This document shows positions 1 through 13,063 of a DNA stretch of 64,000 nucleotides, one piece after another. Origin of the DNA: Nemopilema nomurai (lineage: Eukaryota > Cnidaria > Scyphozoa > Rhizostomeae > Rhizostomatidae); NCBI GenBank assembly GCA_003864495.1, contig ML133486.1, positions 1,264,059-1,328,058 of the forward strand. The letters are read 5' to 3'. Below the pieces are notes generated by a model. It searched no databases. It was not told the DNA's origin and worked only from the letters and a program-made list of their open reading frames with translations. Within the stretch, counting starts at the first letter, position 1; every line of letters starts with the position of its first letter. A program made the position numbers and the translations under genes.

Positions 1-3000
1 AAATGAACATCATCGTTTTATGAACACTTGTATTAGTAACTAGCAATTTGTTTTTAAATAACTGTAATGGTTTTGTGTTGCACTTTACTTTTTTCAGCTT
101 CTCTTTCAGTAAATACTTATTTCATTATATTTTCATCCTCCTTGATACTTCTGTACTTGTTTCCATTTTTTTGCCTCATCAATAACACTGAACTAGAAAA
201 AGTAATCCATAAGCAAACAAAAATGGACCACTTCATTTCCATTGAGCATTGACAATGGTTATCAGCTGTTTTTCTCAACTCATAATTGCAATTGGCCTCA
301 ACAAGTAACCTTGTAGCAGCCAAAAAATGATTCCCTGATGAACGAGGTGGCACCCCCTCACCATATATCACGACACGAGCCTTTTTCCCTCCCCTGCGCT
401 TTTAGGGTATTTTAATTTTTAATTTCTATTAAAGACGGGAATTTCGATGATTTGGTTTATAGCCCTATCATGATCGGTGGGGAAGCTGATTTTCTTCTTC
501 TAATTCAGTCATACAGCCATAAATCCTCGATATTTGTATTTCTTTGATTATTACTGCACCCAAAATTTATTCTAAAGCCTCTAGAAGTACACCTGTTCTC
601 AAAATCTTCGGTGTCTCATGGGAGGGTTAAAAACTTGTAAATATACGATTATTAATCTCACCGTCCCCATTAAAATGCCCCTTGAATAGTACTCTGCCTA
701 AATTCCAAACAATACAGATTATCCAAATCACTTTGCAGTCTGAAAAAAAAGAAAGTTCATCTACAAGAAACAGACAGGTTAATCCGTCATTACAATGCAC
801 AAAGTCTCGGCAATCGGTTTATTTCAAAATGAAGCCAAATTTGAAAGCTCAAGCAAGCACGCCTATCCCGCACTACGATTCACGTCCACTAGGATTAGCC
901 TCAGCTTACAAATTCTTTCCTGGTGTATAATTATGTCTCTTTAGCTACTATAGCGCCCAATAAGTATTCCCTTTCTAAGCTAAGTAAATTTATCAAATGA
1001 TATCTTAAGGACTTTAAGGCCTGATACAAGCATTCGTAAACAAGGTGAGAGTGACTTTCTTGCAGATAAATGAGCTTGGGTTTGAGATAATTCTGCTCTC
1101 TTGTCAAAGCTCTTACTCGCAATGAGGACAACTCTTCAAATCTCCCATCAAGGATCGCGACTAAAAACATCATGTCACGGGAGCTGAAATCTACCAAAAC
1201 GGATAATAATTGATATTCTATTGGTCATGGGAACCTTTCCGCCAACACATATGGTCCTAACTGAAAGTTACAAATGCCTATAAAAAGGGAAACATCGTAT
1301 TTTTTATTAATAGCTTTCAAGGCAAAAATTATTTAAATGTGAGGTTTTTATTCAACTTGTACAAGACTAGCATCAACAACGTAAAAGCGTAGCAATCGAG
1401 GATTCTTTCCTTTGGCCATGGGAAGTTTCCAGTCTGTTAGGATTAATCGCGTAACAGCTCTGAATTTTTTCAAAACATTAATCGTATCTTGCAGTTTCAA
1501 GCAAAAGAAATTGAACCTTTACAAAAACGGTTCCTTTGACGACCTGTTTTACTTTATGCAATCATTTCAAAATTATCTTGAGGCAAACTTAAAAGGACCA
1601 TGATTTCGGCATCCTTTCCTCTGCAATTGAATTATAGGCCCTTCTCATCTAAAGTTCAATACGGAACATCGGCTAATACACACCGTTATAGTGAAAAATT
1701 CCCAACCAAAGAAAGCACACATTTCAAGAAATCGTAATCTACTGGATGGTAGAAAAATCAAGACATTTGCTAAATTGTCTCCAAGTCAATTAATGGGCAA
1801 TCAATATCAAAGAGGCAGTTAACAACACTGCGGGATTCTTGAATCTACTTCTCAATATCTTAGCGTGTGTATTTGCTTTTGTTCGATTCCATGCTATCCT
1901 AAGTTTGTTTAAGATTTTGAAGGGCAAAGTTAAACCTAGGAGAGGTTGAAAGAAAAGAGCCTGAGTCTTTAGCTTGTTTCTAAAGGTGCGTCATCGTTAT
2001 GACTATGAGAAACCACAAGGAAGCCAAGGACAAATAAGTTGGTGGAGTTTGTCGAGTGCATTGCGTCGGACCTTATAGAAGGTTTTCGGCAAAATGACAT
2101 TCTGTATAGAAATTTGAAAAACAGCCCTCAAGTGCGTTTTTAAACACTTTCAATCGTATCTGCTTAAGTTAGACGTCATAGCTGTAATTCTTAAGGGATT
2201 GCTTGCAGTCAGCTTTATGTGGAAGACATTTTTCAAGTCTTTTGTACGTCGGTAGAATGTCGAATCACAGATTGGTAGTGGAAAGTTCTAAGTATTCACA
2301 AACTGGATGATGCCTCATATTTCGTACCTTCACACAGGCATTAACAATACCTATAAAAAGCCATAAATCTTGAAATCGTCATCCAAAGCATCGTGAGTCA
2401 TAGGAATTCATTTTTCAATTGTTCAAAGGAGGCATTGCTTTTCCGTCGCTTTTATTTTGAAATAGATGACGGGCGTTCCATTACAACCATTCAGCAGAGA
2501 GTCCGTTTCCTTATTCAAACTTAGAAATTCTTAAATAACAATTGAACAATTATCAGTGCCTTTTTGATTGATAAATCACATAAACTAAAAGTCTGTTTAA
2601 GAACGTTTGAATACTGTGTAATCAATAAGAATATCATTATGTTTGTTATGATTTAAAACATCGTTCGCCGTGGTCATCTTGCTCAAAGACCAGCCATGAA
2701 TAATTCACAACCAATAAAGGGTTTTCTAAATCGTTGCTTAGAGATTGTGGAAATTCACAGATAATGTTGATCCTATGATTATCGCTTTTGTGTCTTCAGT
2801 ATCAACAAAGCGCTTGTGATTTTTATAACGTTGTCATTTGAGATTTCACAGCGCTATATCGCGCAGCGCATTTTGGAGGTACTGGTTTTCGGAAGATTAA
2901 CTGGTCTAGATTTGTTGTGCCTTGACGCGGTGCCTTTGTTTGACACGAGAGAGAGACGCAAGGCGGAACGCTACACACACAAGTGGTCTCTAATTAAAAG

Positions 3001-6000
3001 CTTTGGAAATTGTCAGCCTCAAGTGGTGTAGAACCTTGCGTACCTTGAAAAGAGACCCACGAGCAGCCCATGAAACAGCGAAAAGGGGTAATGATATTTT
3101 TATTTGCACACTGATTGGTAGTATTGTCCCAGATTCATTCTTTTGAAAGTGGAAAGTTTCGAGCAAACACTTCTTACTACTCTTTAACATGCAAAACATT
3201 TTAACTTCTGTCTGAAAAAACTCTTTTCAGGATAGCTCTCGTGGCTCTAGTATTTGGAATAGAAACAAGCTCAAATTAGCTGACAGAAAATAGACACGAA
3301 TCATTACCAAGTTAGAAATCATTGGCAAAAGTTCAATAGTGACCCAAATTTGAACAGCTTTGAATTAAGTGATTTCCAATAGCTCTGCTGATAAAATCAT
3401 TAGACAGTGTTAATTGTTTGATTGTTGCGTCTACTACAGGCAAAAGACAAAGTTTTGCAAACACGCTTCCACTCTCCAAGTACCTAACAACACAATAGCA
3501 TTTGATTTCAGTGATTGGAAACATAGCATCGTTCTACATAATGATGACTTTTGTAATGAAACACGCCAATAAGGTTTGGTGTTGTTGACTCCAAAATCAA
3601 GCGATCTCAATTTCTGGAGACAGTAACTCTAAGCAGTAGTGCTTTGGACAAAATCGGCAGCAGTGTCCAAATCTCAATGCAATGCATCATTTGAAAAAGG
3701 GAATACCCAGGTAGTTGTAAGTGATATCAGGCGACTTTTATTGTAATTTCTGAAGCATGCAATCTTGATCATTTTCTATCAAAAAGCTTTTAGCCATTGG
3801 TGTAGGCAATCTAAATTCGTATAGCAATATACTCTACTTCCTGTCGTGTCAGTCATGTACCGTTTTAAAATGACAATCTTTGGTCACCAACAGCGTTGAA
3901 GCTAAGATTTTTATTTCAAATCCAATTTGCAGGTGGATAAGCAATTTGATAATTTGTGTAGTATTTGTTAACGCCATTTCAATACTAATGTTGGTGGCGC
4001 TTTGGTTTCAAAGGTTCATGAAGTCTTGTTGGCGATGCCTAAGGCTGACTCGGCCTAGCTCAGCCATGTACTTAAAAGGATTCATGTGCTATTTGAAAGC
4101 TCTTGGGACTAAGTCTGCTCACAGCTTTGCACGGCTCCAGTCGTTGTCAGAAGCCACACCCATTGTATCATGTTCGTCAAAGCGATCTCAATGCCATACC
4201 AATTCTAAACAATCCATGTTTTGCAGTCAATGCCCGTCTCACGAAGATGCTTTAGACTACAATACCTTGCAGTCAGTTTAGTCTACGTTATTGCTTAGCG
4301 AATGGTGTTTGCCAACCAATATAGCGCCATCAAACTCAACAGTTATCACAGATGCGATACTCAGATACGCCTGCATTGTGTCTTTAACGCTAAAAAACAA
4401 CCTCGGTCTCTTGATGCGCGCCATTTTTGGATAATCTGGGCCTTTGCAACTCACAGGTCAGTTGAGCTGTCTATGAATTTTTAACTAAAAGCGTATATTT
4501 TAGCCCATCCTGAGCCTGTGTCTTAGGGCCGAATCGATTTCATTATTCATTTCCATAGAAGAAGCTCAGTCGGCATAACGAATCAAAATAAACACACTGT
4601 GCTTTCCTTCTAGCTGTGTAATAGGGAGCCAGGGTTTTGTTGGGGACTAATTCGCTTTTGCATTTCTTCTGAGATACAACAAGGGTCTGCAAATGGAACC
4701 CAGAGGCATTCCTGTAGGTCATTCCAACCTGTTCTTTATAGTTATAAGTCTCAACAGGATTTTCTTAGATTGGCAGTTATGAAAGCTGTTTTGAAACAAA
4801 AGACTAGTCATAAAAAGGTCAATATGAAAAGGAAGAGGACAACACTTTCCTAGCCCCACAACCGAATACATACACAGGAAAACTACGACCTTCTCAATTT
4901 GTCATAACTATTAATAGTTTAGCTTTGACCTTCTTAAAACGTTTTAAGCGAATCTTTGCAAACTTTTTTTGATAACGACAGTTTTGTCAAATGTCATCAC
5001 ACAAGAAGCATTTTATCCGCTTTTCAATTTATTCCTCCTTTGGTAGGAACAGTATATTATAACTCGCTTGAAATTGATTCACGAATTTGAATTTCTGACG
5101 ATTTTGGGTTATTTCACTAAAGCTTTTTCTGTACTCTTCTGTGCCAATTCTATTGAATCACGATTCCTTGGTCTCTTTAAATGGGCTGCGAACAAGCAAT
5201 CATTAATCAACTGCTCTTTTACAAATAGATCTCTGAAATCTTCCTATTCCTTTTCAAGTTCCGTAAACTGAAGCCACCTATCCAAATATCATTGGACCTT
5301 TTCTATGGGGTTGACAGATAAGATTCATCGGCTTGAAATAACATAATCGACCATTTTCATCCAATATGAAGTGGAAGTATAAAAGAGCCTCCAATTCACG
5401 AGTCATACTGCGTCTCTTCTCTTCATTCAAATCTTTCCAGAAAGTAATCCGTTTCCTTATGATCTTCAAAAAGTTTGCCATTTCAGTAACCTTGTTTAGA
5501 AGAATCAAACATTCTCATTTACTTCATGACTAAAGCTGCTTTTCCAAATTTTCTGGTCTCTTATAAAATTTCTTCTGGTTTTCTTCTGCTTCTATTTCCA
5601 TGTTTCTCAACTCTCCTTCGCTAGATCATTCTTCTCACTCAATCTTCTCTTTTTGCTGCTCTTCAATTCCTTCTGGTTCACATATTGTTTCTTTTCTTTT
5701 CTTCGACGTCCAAAGTGTTTTCCGATATTAACAGACCTGTTCATGCTTTGCAAAGCTTTCTTTGTAACAATGGAACAAAACAATGGAAAATAGTATTGTG
5801 CTTCGGTGAAAATAATGAATAATACTTCTTTACATAAATGTCAATGTAGCAGACACGTGATTTATCAAAAGCTCTTTATCCCAGCCTTAAAATCACATCA
5901 ATCTATAGGTTCCCTTTCTGTCACAGAGCAATAAATCAGGAAAAGTCGAATGAAGCCTCAATTTAAAGACATCAATAAAATCGGCTCAACAAAGAAGTGT

Positions 6001-6690
6001 CAAAAACCAGATGTTCCAGGCATTCTGCTTTGTCCGAAAGTCTTGCAACATGCACGAAAGTTTTTTTAAATCTGTTCTGTAAATTCTTTTTTAGGCAGTC
6101 TACTGGTACTTGGTGCCTTGTCTCATAAACCGTTGAGCAAACATTTGTAGAAATAAACAAAGACGAATATTGCTTGTCACGTGTGTGCATTCTACGCAAA
6201 ATTGCTTTTCGAATGTGCATTTGTGTAACGATGGCATCGGTTAAAACAAAAGCCATTGGTTGAAGTATATACACAAGCCGATAGTCTTTATACTCTGGTT
6301 CGGCGCAGGGCTCCAAAATGAATCGAAAATGCGAGCGGAAGATCTTAAGACACAGAAAGTGGCCTGAATTGATAAAATCATAAACAGTTCAATCACTGAC
6401 GACAATGCATGCATAATGGTCACCAGTATTGCTTATTCAAACCATCTGCTTCACATAAACTATCCTGGTACCGAAAATTGAGTGAATTATTTGGATTTTC
6501 AATTCTAATTGTTATTTTATATGCAAGATTGAAACTGTCCATAAACATGGGCAGGTAGTCTCTTGAAACACAAGGCTGTGAAGTGTTTAGTGACGGTGTC
6601 AGCCATGACGCACTGGCCTACGCGATGACTGTGATAACGGGAAGTTGCTCTCTTTTCCAGCATGCTGAATGATACACTGCTGACAGAGCT
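1..6690. other. Gene-poor 5' region, no supportable gene
   Basis: Short open frames occur on both strands (for example 3880-4281 on + and 5972-6316 on -), but none shows a recognisable domain, a consistent chain of splice sites or a convincing family resemblance. The minus strand around 4600-4850 gives short stretches vaguely like reverse transcriptase but with frequent stops, too weak to call. The DNA is complex and AT-rich, without long tandem repeats. The promoter and any non-coding 5' exon of the receptor gene at 6691 could lie here, but I see no decisive element. Confidence 0.6.
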
Positions 6691-6754
6691 ATGCATGCAA
6701 CGTTGATCATATGGTTGGTCCTTTGCGGAGGAGTGCAGATTAGTCACTGTAAAG
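6691..6754 (+). other. nAChR exon 1: signal peptide
   Basis: ATG followed by 21 codons giving a hydrophobic leader (MHATLIIWLVLCGGVQISHC), then K and a split Gly codon, with donor AAAG|GTAAGT. It ends in phase 1, exactly what the exon 2 acceptor at 7837/7838 needs. It is too short to stand out as an open frame and was found by looking for a leader with the right phase. The true initiator could lie slightly upstream only if another exon exists. Confidence 0.8.
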
Positions 6755-9700
6755 GTAAGTCGGTTTAGGCCGCTTTCAACACTGTGTGTATCTGTAACTC
6801 CACTCATCCTTTATATGAAAATAGCATGACAGTATTTCCATTAGAGAATAAAGTTATTTCAAGCTGTTAGTTATGGTATTGGGCGGATTTCCAGATGCGT
6901 AAAAGAACACTGTTTAGCAACATTGCTTGTTCTTTAGATTATTAAGCGACCTACAAATCAAGTTTGAATAGAAGCTATTAGTGCCTTAGGGAAACTTTTA
7001 CTTTCGAGCGTCCGTTCAAACAAGCAATTCTTAACCACTTTACTCGAGTAGGTTCGCAATAGGTACATGCAGTATCGTAATGGTGGAGAAGTGAAGCATA
7101 CGCTATAAGCATTAGATTACGCAAACGATTTTGATTACAATTTGATTTTATTTGATACACTTGCAAACAGCAAATACTGGTGCAAGTTGTGCTTAGGACA
7201 CGTCTTTAATGGTTTTGCCTCAAATGCGTGGAAGTGCTGGGTCAGATGGCTCACTCAGCAATCCATTTGCGTGAAATTCATTAGGATTGCTTGCGGATAC
7301 ACAAAACTAAATAATTCATGGAACTTCTAATGAGGTAATGCAAGGCACCATTTGCTGACCAGCTCTTTAGACATGTATGCGAGGAAAGGTCATTCTTAAA
7401 ATTGGGAATTCGAAGTCATTGCAAATAAGAAAGAAGTGGAGGCGAAAATTGCTGACGCAAACTAACTATTTGGCCTAAGTTTCGCTATTCTAATATCTAT
7501 TCATAAGCTGAATATTAGGAAAAGTCTGTACTAATCAGTTTATTTACTTTTGAACAGCGAAGATTAGAAGCGAAGTATGAAGCAGAATTTAAAGTAAAAT
7601 GGAGTACTATTTATATAAAAAGGTACTTGATCTGCTTGCATTAGAAAGTTTGCAAAATTAGATTTTTGATGGTTAATATCCTTTTTAAATAAAGTGGTTT
7701 CTATAACATATAAAACATTCGATTATATGAAAAAAGTTCTAAAGAAGCATTTAAGACATTGATTGCCTATTCAAGAATGATGCATGCTTCAATGAGGTAA
7801 AAACTCAAGTTCAAGATGACTATTTTTCATTTTACAGGTAAATTGCCGTCAACACCCGAGGCTCGTCTCCTACAACTCCTTTTCGAGAGCTATGACAATC
7901 AAGTTCGCCCTGTATACAACAGAACTCAAGTCGTCAATGTGCAGTTTAGTCTAAGTCTCATCCAAATCGTCAACGTTGTAAGTGACATTATAAACGTACG
8001 CCCAAGCTTTTGCTAAGCAGATTCCAATAACACCCATTTACCACCCCTTTACAACTGAGGTACGCCCACAAGGCATTATAAATGCAAAACAAATTCATGA
8101 ATTTACCAATTGAAGATTAACTCAAAATGCAGAAGCTTATTTGGGGTTTAAGGACATTAGTGGATCAGTGCTAAAGCGAAGGGCCGCTTCGTTTCGTAAA
8201 GACAAAAGCACCAAAGAGCGTACAAAATATGTTCTATTTTAGTGCCACATCCGGCTTTTCAACTTAATCTTGTTCCAACTGTACAGGACAGTACAGAAGG
8301 CTGAAATCACTCCCTCTTATCTCACTTCTTTTAGTCTTGAATCCTATTTACATTGAAACTCCGATTTCTTTTCACCTGGTTAGCGTCGCCATTAACCTTT
8401 ATGCACTAAAAAAAGTCTTGGGTTAAAAGCCTCTATTGATACTTGAAAGTGTGGCTTTCTCTAGCATTGGCAAGTTTATATTTTGCTTTCGTTAGTGTAG
8501 CTCTGAAATGGATCATTAGAGTTCCTAGGCTTAGCAATGATTGTTACCCTAAGTATACCTCTGTCTGGCTTTTATATTGCGATTCCTAACCTTATTTTAA
8601 AGGCCACTCCGGGAAATCGCTCCTTGACACTAGTAAGAACGATAGACTGTTGTTATATTGTTTCATCAGCCATGAGTTTCTCTTTTGCAGAACAGCAAGT
8701 CGCAACTGCTATCAACAAGTGTATGGATAAGGCAGGTTTGTTGATCTTTCTGCACTAGAAGCAAATTGACGTCACATCTGATAGAATGCAACGCACAATA
8801 CTGTAGACAGCAGCTAATTAGACGGTTTCAGGGTTTTCCTAATTCATCTAATGATTTGACTGTCATCTAATAGTTTGCTGAACATGTAGCAAAGGAGAAA
8901 ACATTGCAATCTATGCCTGAATGCAGGCCTCCGAAGCTCAGATTTCTAAACCCGTAGTTAAACAGCTACTTAGAAGACTGATTAGCGACTTCTCAGTCAG
9001 TTGATAAGTTGACAAATTAGCTAATCTTGGTTTACTTAACAAGCAAACTTAGCATCTAGTGAATTAATATATCTAACACAGTTTATCTCAGAGTCGAGAT
9101 ACCTTGTTCATTACTACGATGATATCAAAGCACAATATCTTACTAATGTCTACATTTCCAGAAATGGGAAAACCCATTCTTGACCTGGAATCCAAATGAA
9201 TATGATGGAATTGACCAAATAAACGTTGATCCTACAAAGGTGTGGATACCTGATATTATACTTTATGACAAGTGAGTCCAGCTTTTTCACTTCTGACTTT
9301 TAACTTACATTAGATTCTCCCTCAAAGCCTTCCCTTAAATACTGCTTTACAAATTTTGCAAAATGTATGAAAAGAATGCAACTAAAGCCATGATCAGTTA
9401 GAAACTAACTGACCCATTGCCGTCTGTCTCTTTCTTTCTCTGGTAGCCTTTGACATAGAAATAGACTTTTCGGAATCATTCTAAATAGTGCCTAAGACCA
9501 AAGAGAATCTTTCTTGCAGTCAAGATCTTAGCAGTTGTTAATAAAATAAGGTAGAGAATACAAGAAAATAACCGTCCGGAGAGAAACTCATCTTGGCCCC
9601 CATACTGGCTAGGGTTGAAGAGAAAGTGTCACAAGCAACATGCTTTCGGAATAGGATAAAGTAGAAATTTCAGTAATTATTTACATGCTAAACTTTCTAG

Positions 9701-11821
9701 ATATTCAGCCTTTTCATGTACAAGATCGTGCTATCAACGATTTCCATCAAGTTTCATCTAATGAATTATTTTGGTCACTAGAGCTTGTTTTTGAAAATAT
9801 CTACTGTTAACAGCAGCCTAAGTGACAAGCCACCAAACGGTTGGATGGGTACGTCTATGGGCTAACCTTATATTAGTAGGCTTACATTGAAAATTGAAAA
9901 ATCGGAAAGTTTGGAAAACGGGCAGTCATCGCGTGAATATGCAAATTAGCGGTGGGTTAAGACCCTCGTGATTAAGAAATGAATCTAGTACAAGGATTTG
10001 CAAACGCTTGTTTTGATTAATGCATGGCTTAATTCTACGTAATTAAGAGATGCAGACCAACACATTTGAATCGAACATGGTGGAATGACAACCGCATGAT
10101 GTCATCCATCAGAGAATGTGTCGTAGGCAGAGGAACTTCTGTCACGACAAATATCGGTTTCCACCCAAAGTTATTTCTAATCGCTCTCATCGTTAGCCTG
10201 AAGAAACATTCTCTTATTGACAATAAAGGTCAGCGCGCTTAGCATTTGCTGCATTTAAAGGACTACGGTCTTCTTAGAAACAGAAGTTCGTGTCATTGCA
10301 ATTCATGCTGTAGCACCAATTGAGCTGAAATTGTAATCCAAAGTTTCCGGCAGATCTTTCATTTTCGCTATTAACAGACATAACTTATAGACATTCAGTT
10401 ATACTCAGTTATTGACATTCAGTCATTGACTTATAATCTTTAAATAATTAGGATTTCTATTCTACAAAGATTAGAAAACTTAGATTGCTTCATAATCTAT
10501 AATGCAGCTAAAAGGGAATATACAAAATAACCTCAGTACTATTATCTGAGAATTTATCGAATTCCAAGCATCAAGAAAACTTTGCCATACAAAACCTTCA
10601 TACGCATCATAGTTAGTTTAACCTTGCTCCATTTTCATTAGCACTTCTCCGCAATTTTTTTTATCTTCAAGCTTCGTTTTCTTTTCACCAGCTTCGAGAT
10701 ATCAAGCTCTCCCAATATTCTGGCCGGAGCTTCTATTACTTGCACCTTCTATTGCTATCTCAGCTTTACATAAACAACCATGAATTTTAGTCTCATATTT
10801 GGGGTTAGTATTTGACTTTGGATCAGATTCTGTGAGATAACCTGTTTTCACTTTCTGATGTATTCCGAGCTTTTCTAATGGCACAATTAACCAAGTCCTA
10901 GTACTTGGTACAGAGCCGATCTATAGAAACCTGTTATGGCTATGACCTGAGCGTGCCCTGGCGCTGTTTGCAATCAAAGACAGCATCCATCATGACCTTG
11001 TCAAACACAGCCACAACTATGAAAAATTCATGCAGACATTTTAAAGGCTTGAAGATAAGATCTGCACATGCTGTTGGCTGAAACCAAAGTGATTTCGTCG
11101 TACGAGTAGTACCTTAGGCAGTGACGCAACATGTTTAATGATTGATATATTAATAGTGCTTTGCACTCAGTTTCACTGTCCTAGTCTAAACAACTCTTGA
11201 TTTCTTTTTCAAAGTTGGGATTACACAAACCAATCACGCCCTATTTCGAAAGTCTATTCTATCTTCCCATCAATTTGCTTAATCAACACCACATCCAAAT
11301 AAAACGTATTGTTATCCCCAACATTAGAAGGATTTCTGCGTGGCTTAATGCTCGTGCAAAACATTCCAGTTTTCATAAATTTAGAATCTGCCAGCCTTAT
11401 TTTTCGACTTCATTTTTAAGCTACATCTGTTGTTATTTTTTACCTGTTAAACACGACATAAGTCAAGCAAAGCTTATGGTTGTCTCGTACTTTGACATTG
11501 TCTTGGACTGTCTCAATGATACTCGAACCTGGGATCTTAGCACAGGCAGAGCAAACAATTTATGACACAAAGAAAGGCAATAAGGGGCTTATGCGAGATT
11601 AAAGAGATGAAAGTTGTTTTTAACAACACTATTTAAACATGGTAAATCATTTTAATATTCACAATCAACGGTTTAAGTACACATTCATGTGGACAATGAA
11701 AGGAGTAGCACAGTAAGGATGTTACCAGCTTTATCTGCTTAGCTGTTGGGCATTAGGCTTCATTCGCCCACTACGCTCTTTGGAAAGTAGCATGTTTTGT
11801 TGCTTTGGCTATCGTCTAAAA

Positions 11822-11861
<40 letters not shown>

Positions 11862-13063
11862 GCTGTTGTTCTTTTTGCCTTGCTAGTATAGACACGTTAA
11901 CTACGTCGATCTTAACAAAGAAAGAGAATAAATCGTTTTGTGTTTTCTTCAGTGCCGACGATACGTACGGAGGAGGGTTGGAGAAGTACAAAACAAAGGT
12001 CATAGTCAGCTCAGACGGAAACAACAGCTGGTTTTCGCCTGCCAGCTTCACGAGCACTTGCAAAATCAATGTCAAGCTATTTCCATTCGACTGGCAGACA
12101 TGTGTCATGAAATTCGGGTCCTGGACGTTTGGGGGTGATCGCCTCACGATGTCGTCCAGCTCAGACTCAGCTGACACTTCCAAGTATGTGACGAACGGGG
12201 AGTGGGACATGGTGAAGATGAGTGCAAAGTTGAACAAAAAGAAATACAACTGCTGCAATTATCATTTCTATGACGTCACTTTTTACCTCACAATCAAGCG
12301 GAAGCCACTGTACTACATATTCAACCTGATTGTGCCCTGTGCTTTGATCGCCACGTTGACTTTGATTAAGTTCTTTCTGCCCCCGGAATCGGGCGAAAAG
12401 ATCGGCCTTGGCATAACAGTGCTCCTTGCTATGACAGTGTTTTTACTTATTGTGGCGGACAGTCTTCCGTCCACGTCGGAGAATATTCCGCTGCTGGGCG
12501 CCTACTTCATTGCTATTATGTTCGATACGGCACTTTCACTAGTCGCCTCGTGCATCATCCTGAACTTTTTCCATAGGAATCCCTCAATGTCCCCGATGCC
12601 AAAATGGGTGCGGAAATACATTCTAGGCTATTTGGCGTGGATACTCTGCTTCCCAGATCATAAAAAGTATCTCGAGCGAAAGATCAGCCGTCTCTCGTCG
12701 CCACGAGCGTCGAAATATTTTACGGCAAACGGTGGGCCAGATTACGATGGAAACGACGCGCGGTATAGCATCGAGATAGAGAGATTGCAATCGACGGCAA
12801 ATCACGACTATGCTGACATTAGTCGATCCGAAAGCTACGAGACGCTAATGGACCCAGTGTCTTACAAAATACTAGAAGGAATTGGGACACTTGCAGACAG
12901 TGTACGAAGAGAAGAGGAAGAAGAATTCTTGCGAGATGAATGGAGAAGAGCCGCCTTGATACTGGATAGGTTCTTCTTCTTTTTGTTTCTGATTTCGACC
13001 ATTCTAACTGCTGCGGCTCTGTTTTTGCAAGACCAGGTCATAGGCAGCGGTCCTCCTTCCTGA
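6691..13063 (+). CDS. Nicotinic acetylcholine receptor subunit, alpha-type (5 exons, 489 aa)
   Basis: Subunit of a pentameric acetylcholine-gated cation channel in the plasma membrane. Exons: 6691-6754, 7838-7977, 8691-8735, 9162-9271, 11953-13063; the phases join without a break. Residues 1-21 form a hydrophobic signal peptide. The extracellular domain carries loop D Trp in exon 3 (VWIRQ), loop A (WIPDIILYDNAD, 111-122), the Cys-loop C156-C170 with 13 residues between, loop B W177 (FGSWTFGG) and loop C with vicinal C220-C221 after Y218, the alpha-subunit signature. M1 is about 240-262 with its conserved Pro, M2 268-290, M3 299-322, M4 455-478. M2 keeps Glu at -1' (E268) and Leu at 9' (L278), which indicates a cation channel. 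The M3-M4 loop is about 130 residues and ends in a charged MA-type helix. Exons of 140, 45 and 110 bp with the same phases are the classic vertebrate nAChR structure. The start is the only ATG that opens a signal peptide ending in the right phase before GTAAGT. It could serve as a homomeric alpha7-like subunit (inference). Confidence 0.93.
8691..8735 (+). other. nAChR exon 3: 45-bp micro-exon (loop D)
   Basis: Bounded by TTTTGCAG and GTTTGT, exactly 15 codons in phase 0-0, reading NSKSQLLSTSVWIRQ. This aligns with the DEKNQ..TTN.W segment of nicotinic receptors and supplies the loop D tryptophan. The 45-bp length is the invariant size of this exon in vertebrate nAChR genes. Without it exon 2 and exon 4 would join in frame but lose this beta-strand. 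Confidence 0.88.
11822..11868 (+). repeat. (TGT)n microsatellite in nAChR intron 4
   Basis: About 15 TGT triplets with one TGC interruption, ending about 84 bases upstream of the exon 5 acceptor (CTTCAG|TGCC at 11952/11953). Conceptual translation gives a poly-Cys run on + and poly-Gln on -. Both are artefacts: the true receptor exon starts at 11953, and upstream of it the frame has no homology. Confidence 0.9.

Noticed and set aside
3880..4281. 133-residue frame on +
   Set aside because: No domain, no family resemblance and low-complexity composition.
4600..4850. Minus-strand fragments faintly like reverse transcriptase (for example PTGMPLGSICRPLL)
   Set aside because: Interrupted by stops, with no catalytic YxDD or other motif in order; resemblance may be chance.
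11520..11560. tRNA-like T-arm sequence (TCGAACCTGGGATC)
   Set aside because: No matching acceptor stem, D-arm or anticodon arm on either strand.
11780..11952. Poly-Cys N-terminal extension of the receptor frame
   Set aside because: It is intron 4 with a (TGT)n microsatellite. The exon starts at 11953 after CTTCAG and joins exon 4 as an Asn codon.
11809..12258. Minus-strand frame with a poly-Gln run
   Set aside because: Shadow of the nAChR exon and microsatellite on the opposite strand.
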